Part shown: one piece after another, positions 31,727-35,194 of the stretch | Numbering within the stretch: position 1 is the stretch's first letter | Layout of the letters: each line of letters begins with the position of its first letter | Source of the DNA: an uncultured Rothia sp. | GTDB taxonomy: Bacteria; Actinomycetota; Actinomycetes; Actinomycetales; Micrococcaceae | Direction of reading: 5' to 3' | Assembly (NCBI GenBank): GCA_937935205.1 | Contig: CALGXU010000016.1 | Location: 1 to 35,194, forward strand | DNA: 35,194 nt | Notes under the pieces: generated by a model | The model's input: the letters and a program-made list of their open reading frames with translations, nothing else | The model's database searches: none | Told to the model about the DNA's origin: nothing | Translations under genes and position numbers: made by a program

Positions 31727-32278
31727 TTAGTGGGCGGTGATGAGGAGGATGAAGATAGTTAGCGCTGCGGCGAACCAGATTCCGAGGTTGATCCAGGCGA
31801 GCTGGAAGAGGCGGCGGTTGGTGTCGTCCACCTCTGCCTGTAGGAGGTTGATTTCCTGATTGAGCGCGACCTGCTTGCCATGCACCTTGTTTACGTAGGC
31901 GATGAGCTGGGCGATGGCCTCCTGGTGCTCCTTGCTGGTGTGGTTGAGGATGGCGATGTCTGTCTGGTGTTCCTTGCTGGAGTTCTGGAGGATGCCGACG
32001 GCGCTCTCAACTTCGGCTTGCTGGCGTTCGTTCCTGGCGATACGTTGCATGGCGTGGGCGACGTTCTGTCGGGTGTAGTCGTTCTGTTCTTCGAAGCGGT
32101 CGTACCAGTTGTCGAGTCGGAGGCCGAGGTTGCAGTTTTCGTCCTGCAGGGAGGCGATGCTGTTGTCGATGCTGGCGATGTCGTCGATGATGCCTTGGTG
32201 GTTGTTGACGATGGTTTGGATTGCGGTGTGGCGGTGTGCCCTGCCTGCGGCGCGGTCGCGCTTGGTCTTGGCGGTCAT
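31727..32278 (-). CDS. Tail-anchored coiled-coil protein
   Basis: A 183-residue protein with a basic N-terminus, a long coiled coil (about 20-157), and one C-terminal transmembrane helix (about 160-181, LAWINLGIWFAAALTIFIL). Within the coil the motif SKEHQ is repeated 14 residues apart (residues 101 and 115), two heptads, showing local duplication. It is encoded just after the excisionase-like gene, so it is expressed early. A membrane-bound cytoplasmic coil fits a superinfection-exclusion or membrane-scaffold role; neither is proven. Confidence 0.6.
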   Translation of the reverse strand: MTAKTKRDRAAGRAHRHTAIQTIVNNHQGIIDDIASIDNSIASLQDENCNLGLRLDNWYDRFEEQNDYTRQNVAHAMQRIARNERQQAEVESAVGILQNSSKEHQTDIAILNHTSKEHQEAIAQLIAYVNKVHGKQVALNQEINLLQAEVDDTNRRLFQLAWINLGIWFAAALTIFILLITAH

Positions 32279-32289
32279 TGGTGTAGTCC

Positions 32290-32511
32290 TTAGTTGGTGG
32301 TGTGGGTGACGGGTAGGGACTGGAGCCAGTCCATGACGGCGGTTGAGGTGTAGTAGATCCTGCCGCCGCGCTGGCCCCGGCTGGTGCGGATGTAGGCGGG
32401 GCCGGTGCGGGCATTCCGCCAGTCGGCCAGGGTCTGCTCTTTCACGCCGAGCGCTTCGGCAAGCTCCTCGGGTGACCAGAGCGCTAGGTGGTCTTGAGGG
32501 ATGGTTAGCAT
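32290..32511 (-). CDS. Excisionase-like HTH protein (Xis candidate)
   Basis: A 73-residue protein. Residues about 12-63 show the AlpA/HTH_17 pattern: LWSPEELAEALGVKEQTLAD, a turn, GGRIYYTSTAVMDWL as the wing and final helix. Small HTH_17 proteins act as excisionases that bend attachment DNA and turn integrase toward excision. It lies immediately downstream of the Cro-like gene and of an operator. Start: ATG with AAAGGA upstream. Confidence 0.7.
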   Translation of the reverse strand: MLTIPQDHLALWSPEELAEALGVKEQTLADWRNARTGPAYIRTSRGQRGGRIYYTSTAVMDWLQSLPVTHTTN

Positions 32512-32533
32512 TTCGTGTCCTTTTCTAGGAATT

Positions 32534-32551
32534 ACTCCTAAATTTAGGAAT
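32534..32551. promoter_or_regulatory. Operator 1 (18 bp, upstream of xis)
   Basis: On the minus strand this reads ATTCCTAAATTTAGGAGT, with a perfect 14-bp palindrome TCCTAAATTTAGGA at 32536-32549. It matches the second operator at 32831-32848 in length and in the ATTCC...TAGGA arms. A further TAGGAAT half-site lies at 32526-32532. It could let the phage regulators control the genes from xis onward. Confidence 0.6.
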
Positions 32552-32564
32552 AGTGGATAAAAAA

Positions 32565-32795
32565 TTAGACAGTGGTGCCCATGCTTGCGGAATGGTCTTC
32601 AAAAAGCCACGTGATAGGTACCTGCAACGCCTCCGCAATCTTCCATGCTTCAGTGATGCGGGGGTCTGCCTTACCTGTGGCGATTGCGCTAATGCGACTG
32701 GGGTGAAGTCCCGATGCTGCGGCTAGACTGTGCTGCGTCTTGGCCTTCATTGCTAATGCCATTCGCATGTTCTCACTGAAGGTTTCCTTCTGCAT
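32565..32795 (-). CDS. Cro-like HTH regulator
   Basis: A 76-residue XRE-type HTH protein: residues about 20-62 contain the HTH (QHSLAAASGLHPSRISAIAT) followed by DPRITEAWKIAEALQVPITW, the usual third and fourth helix. It is divergent from the repressor gene at 32898 and first in the early operon, so it fits a Cro analogue. The AAAGGAGG ribosome site is strong. Confidence 0.75.
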   Translation of the reverse strand: MQKETFSENMRMALAMKAKTQHSLAAASGLHPSRISAIATGKADPRITEAWKIAEALQVPITWLFEDHSASMGTTV

Positions 32796-32825
32796 CTCAG
32801 CGCCTCCTTTCGTTGGTATGCAACT

Positions 32826-32854
32826 ATCATATTCCTATTTTTTGGAATGTGCAA
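32826..32854 (-). promoter_or_regulatory. Early lytic promoter with operator in the spacer
   Basis: On the minus strand TTGCAC (32849-32854) and TATGAT (32826-32831) are exactly 17 bases apart. The spacer is almost entirely the 18-bp operator ATTCCAAAAAATAGGAAT (32831-32848 on the map). A repressor bound there would block RNA polymerase directly. It drives the Cro-like gene and the early operon. Confidence 0.7.
32831..32848. promoter_or_regulatory. Operator 2 (18 bp, in the early promoter)
   Basis: The minus strand reads ATTCCAAAAAATAGGAAT, sharing length and arms with operator 1. On its other side CCTGAAACAGG (32855-32865), a short palindrome followed by AAT, looks like a weaker third site near the start of the repressor gene's promoter. 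Confidence 0.6.
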
Positions 32855-32885
32855 CCTGAAACAGGAATTTTTTTTAGAAATCTTG

Positions 32886-32891
32886 TAGACT
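32886..32891 (+). promoter_or_regulatory. -10 element of the repressor gene (leaderless)
   Basis: TAGACT ends six bases before the ATG at 32898, and there is no Shine-Dalgarno sequence. In actinobacteria a TANNNT box at this distance is the mark of leaderless transcripts starting at the ATG. The AGGAAT at 32863-32868 falls where the -35 would be, so the third operator-like site may give autoregulation. Confidence 0.5.
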
Positions 32892-32897
32892 GTTCCC

Positions 32898-33296
32898 ATG
32901 ACAGACATTAAAGAACTGCAATCCCAGGCAGATGCCTTCAATGATTTTGTAAACCGCGAAGTTAAAGTGTGGATGGTAAGGCGAGGTGAAGACCTGCTTA
33001 CCCTAGCCGCCAAAACCGGTATCTCCAAGAGCAAGCTCAGCCGCTCTGTATATCGGTCGGAGGGCTCGCTCCCTGTTCGTGATCTCAAGACCATCTGCGC
33101 CGCGCTCAATGTGGACATGACGGTCATTATTTCTGCCGCAGACAATGCACTGCGAGAACAGATGGCGACTCCCCTTACTGATGCTCAGTTGGCTGCGCAG
33201 ATTTTGGCGCGTGCCGAAGCGGCAACCAAGGCAGGCTACACGCTCGCCGCGCATCCTGCAGACGACATCATTACCGAAGACCCTGCCAGCGCCTAG
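32898..33296 (+). CDS. Immunity repressor (HTH, CI/ImmR-like)
   Basis: A 132-residue protein. After a helical start, an XRE HTH lies at about residues 33-72 (DLLTLAAKTGISKSKLSRSV, PVRDLKTICAALNVDMTVII). The C-terminal 50 residues are helical and Ala-rich, lacking a LexA-type autocleavage domain. It is divergent from the Cro-like gene and followed by an ImmA-type peptidase gene, which supports a repressor removed by proteolysis. Translation seems leaderless. Confidence 0.75.
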   Translation: MTDIKELQSQADAFNDFVNREVKVWMVRRGEDLLTLAAKTGISKSKLSRSVYRSEGSLPVRDLKTICAALNVDMTVIISAADNALREQMATPLTDAQLAAQILARAEAATKAGYTLAAHPADDIITEDPASA

Positions 33297-33332
33297 CCCA
33301 ATCCCAACCACTCCCCTATTCACCAACTCCTC

Positions 33333-33725
33333 ATGAATCACTCAACCCCATATAGTCCAGATGCCCACGCCGCTGAGCTGGGCATCCGCATTATCGACGC
33401 CCAACCGCCCGCCGGGACCCTCGCCCTCTGGGACGAGCAGACCCGCACCATCATCACCACACCAGGGCTCCTGTACCGGCAACGACGCTGCGTCCTCGCC
33501 CACGAGCTCGCCCACGCCACCCAGGGCGACACCCATTCTCCCCTCGACACTATCGCCGCGCTGAAGCGCGAACGTAAGGCTGACCAGATCGCCGCAGGCT
33601 GGCTCCTTACCCCGCAAGCTGTGGCAACCGCCCTCGCTATCGCCCCTGATTCGCTCTCTGCCGCCGCCGCAGAACTAGAAGTCACAGACCGCATCCTCGA
33701 AGCCTGGCTGAGGGCACAAAAATAG
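33333..33725 (+). CDS. ImmA/IrrE-type zinc metallopeptidase
   Basis: A 130-residue protein with the HExxH motif CVLAHELAHATQG (H57, E58, H61) and the downstream ligand in ERKADQIAAGWLL (E80 and D84). ImmA-type enzymes in ICEBs1 and many phages cut the adjacent repressor to start induction. The gene follows the repressor by 36 bp. No good ribosome site precedes the chosen ATG, so the exact start is less sure. Confidence 0.88.
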   Translation: MNHSTPYSPDAHAAELGIRIIDAQPPAGTLALWDEQTRTIITTPGLLYRQRRCVLAHELAHATQGDTHSPLDTIAALKRERKADQIAAGWLLTPQAVATALAIAPDSLSAAAAELEVTDRILEAWLRAQK

Positions 33726-33726
33726 A

Positions 33727-33770
33727 GCGGCAACCTTGTCTCAGCCGTTACTCTGAGGCAAGATTGCCGC
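33727..33770. terminator. 18-bp hairpin after the lysogeny genes
   Basis: Arms at 33727-33744 and 33753-33770 pair over 18 positions with one mismatch and one G-U pair. It lies two bases after the ImmA-type stop and before the integrase gene. There is no T-run, but its strength makes it a likely transcription stop that separates integrase control from the repressor operon. Confidence 0.65.
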
Positions 33771-33878
33771 CCTATACCGCATTCACACGTTCAAGGAAGA
33801 AAACAGGGTTCCACACCATCTGGTGCGGGCACGAGTATAGGTGCGAAACCGCGCCCACGCAACAAGGAAGGACACGCC

Positions 33879-34976
33879 ATGGTTAGAGACCCGCTCCCCA
33901 TCGGCACGCACGGGGTCATCAATCTGACCCGCATCCGCCCGAAGGTCTGGCGTGCCCGAACCAACTATAGGGACGCCCGCGGCGTGCGCCGCAACATTAC
34001 CGCCCAGGCTCCCACCAAAGCCGCAGCCGAACACAAGCTCAAGACCAAGCTCGCGGCACTGCCCGCCGCGGGTGCCGCACTCAGCGGCTCCACCACCCTC
34101 AAGGTCGCCCTCCAACGCTGGCTCGACGGGCTCGACGGACTCGCCTCGAACACGGTGCGCAATTACACGCTGTGGGCTGGGCAAGCTTCAACCGCGCTAG
34201 GTTCCCTGCAGTTGAGGGAGCTGACCGCCGGCACACTTGACGCCTACCTCTCCACCATCAAGGCACCCACCGCACGGTACAATCAGCGGCTCGTGCTGAA
34301 GATGGCACTGGACGAAGCTGTGCGTCTCGGCGCGATTCCTCATAACCCTATCCTGGCAACCCGCACCATCAAGACAAAGAAGAAGGAGGTGAGAGCCCTC
34401 ACCCTCGAACAGATTGGGCAGCTGCGCAGACTGGTCGCCGCCCTGCCTACAACCCGCACCTATAGTGGATACCTGCCCGATCTGGTCGACGTCCTGCTTG
34501 GTACTGGGTGTCGGTGGGGTGAAGGTGCGGGCTTGCGCTGGGAGGATGTAGACCTGGACGCGGGGACGGTCACGGTAGCCGGCACGCTCATCCAGAAGGG
34601 CGGCTGGCAGGCTGACACAAAGACGCACGAGCCCCGCACCCTACAGGTGCCGTCCTTCGTGCTCGATGTGCTCCGCAGGCGGCGCTCAGAAGCCCGTGAC
34701 GGGGCTGTGCACGTGTTCGAGCAGGGCGGGGCACCACTCGCCTACAACTCGGCGAGAAACTACCTCCAGCGGGCGCTGGCGGGCTCCGAGCTAGAGTGGG
34801 TGACCTGGCACGTGCTCCGCAAGACCACAGCGACCTTCCTCGATGAGCGTCTCGGTTTGGCTGAGGCGTCTGCGCAGCTTGGTCACGCCTCCGAGGCGCA
34901 GACGCTGGCGGCGTATGTGGCGCGTGAGCGGCAGGCTGTTTTTGCTGACGTGTTGGAGGGGCTGGCGGGGGCGTAA
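33879..34976 (+). CDS. int: Tyrosine site-specific integrase
   Basis: A 365-residue integrase. Residues about 14-60 form an arm-binding domain (TRIRPKVWRARTNYRDARGV), about 73-127 a SAM-like core-binding domain (KVALQRWLDGLDGLASNTVR), and about 173-360 the catalytic domain. The active-site set is visible: R212 (GTGCRWGEG), H311 and R314 (HVLRK), H336 (LGHAS) and Y346 (LAAYVA). It integrates the phage genome into the host; the attachment region follows. The ATG has AAGGAAGGACACGCC upstream. A TATAGG box lies about 40 bases before the start, but no clear -35. Confidence 0.95.
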   Translation: MVRDPLPIGTHGVINLTRIRPKVWRARTNYRDARGVRRNITAQAPTKAAAEHKLKTKLAALPAAGAALSGSTTLKVALQRWLDGLDGLASNTVRNYTLWAGQASTALGSLQLRELTAGTLDAYLSTIKAPTARYNQRLVLKMALDEAVRLGAIPHNPILATRTIKTKKKEVRALTLEQIGQLRRLVAALPTTRTYSGYLPDLVDVLLGTGCRWGEGAGLRWEDVDLDAGTVTVAGTLIQKGGWQADTKTHEPRTLQVPSFVLDVLRRRRSEARDGAVHVFEQGGAPLAYNSARNYLQRALAGSELEWVTWHVLRKTTATFLDERLGLAEASAQLGHASEAQTLAAYVARERQAVFADVLEGLAGA

Positions 34977-34980
34977 TTTG

Positions 34981-34998
34981 GTCGCTATTTACTCGCCA
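34981..34998. repeat. 18-bp direct repeat, copy 2 (att flank)
   Basis: Exact copy of the 18-mer at 74-91, four bases after the integrase stop. With the other copy it encloses about 232 bp of non-coding DNA on the circle. Possible integrase arm sites. Confidence 0.6.
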
Positions 34999-35055
34999 TT
35001 TTGAAACCAGTAAACCCCAAAAATGAACCCATATTAAACCCTGGATAAAAAAGAA

Positions 35056-35101
35056 GAACCCCCGCATTTCCCCTAGTCAAGCAGGGGAAATACGGGGGTT
35101 C
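35056..35101. terminator. 19-bp terminator hairpin between int and late operon end
   Basis: GAACCCCCG-C-ATTTCCCCT (35056-35074) and AGGGGAAAT-A-CGGGGGTTC (35083-35101) pair over 19 positions with one mismatch. On the minus strand it is followed by TTCTTTTTTATCC, a U-rich tail, so it probably ends the late transcript that arrives through the circle junction, and may also stop int transcription. Confidence 0.8.
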
Positions 35102-35110
35102 ATATAGTTT

Positions 35111-35129
35111 GCACACCGGTTAAGTGTGC
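35111..35129. other. Short inverted repeat in the att region
   Basis: GCACAC (35111-35116) and GTGTGC (35124-35129) form a 6-bp dyad with a 7-base loop between the terminator and the circle junction. A protein binding site within the attachment region is possible. Confidence 0.35.
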
Positions 35130-35139
35130 GCTCTCACAT

Positions 35140-35194
35140 TAGAAAGCCTTGTTTACTAGACGGGCTAACTTCCTTGATATTCCGCGGAACTCAA
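35140..35194. repeat. Terminal 55-bp overlap, right copy
   Basis: Exact copy of bases 1-55. It joins the integrase end of the window to the holin end, so the attachment-site region is continuous across the junction. Genuine cohesive ends are not located here; the HNH-terminase end is a likelier place for cos. Confidence 0.9.

Noticed and set aside
1..35194. tRNA or rRNA genes
   Set aside because: I found no cloverleaf or conserved rRNA sequence by reading; a short tRNA fragment in the att region was looked for but is not evident.

Overview
The window is one complete temperate tailed phage of the siphovirus type from a high-GC Gram-positive host, assembled as a circle. The first 55 bases (1-55) recur exactly as the last 55 (35140-35194), which looks like an assembler overlap, so the unit genome is about 35,139 bp. 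High GC, strong AGGAGG-type ribosome sites, an apparently leaderless repressor and the absence of a mycolic-acid esterase (lysin B) suggest an actinomycete without a mycolate layer. A Rothia-like member of the Micrococcaceae is my guess, not something the sequence proves.

Layout. The plus strand carries only the lysogeny arm: an HTH repressor (32898), an ImmA-type metallopeptidase (33333) and a tyrosine integrase (33879), followed by an attachment-site region that crosses the circle junction (34977-81). Everything else is on the minus strand and reads right to left. The early operon starts at an operator-embedded promoter near 32826-32854: Cro-like regulator, excisionase-like HTH, tail-anchored coiled-coil and small membrane proteins, more HTH proteins, a zinc-ribbon protein, a Cas4/RecB-like nuclease, a putative single-strand-binding protein and a Prim-Pol/SF3 helicase. 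A 220-bp array of nine TGTGTCAC-type repeats (25492-25711) follows as a candidate origin, then a RusA-like resolvase and small zinc-finger proteins.

The late operon begins at a strong TTGCAA-N17-TATACT promoter (23960-23988): HNH endonuclease, small and large terminase, portal, MuF minor head protein, a presumed immunity gene, scaffold, major capsid, four neck/connector genes, major tail protein, two tail chaperones, tape measure, Dit, tail hub, several fibre/baseplate proteins (one with an SGNH esterase motif, one a beta-helix protein), a membrane coiled-coil protein, amidase endolysin and holin.

The most interesting system is in the head module. The MuF protein ends in a C-terminal domain that looks like an effector nuclease of the BECR/EndoU kind, and a small AT-rich gene one base downstream looks like its immunity partner, bounded on the other side by two strong hairpins. 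This fits a phage-borne polymorphic toxin cassette. The second is a compact lysis-lysogeny switch whose 18-bp operator fills the spacer of the early promoter almost exactly.
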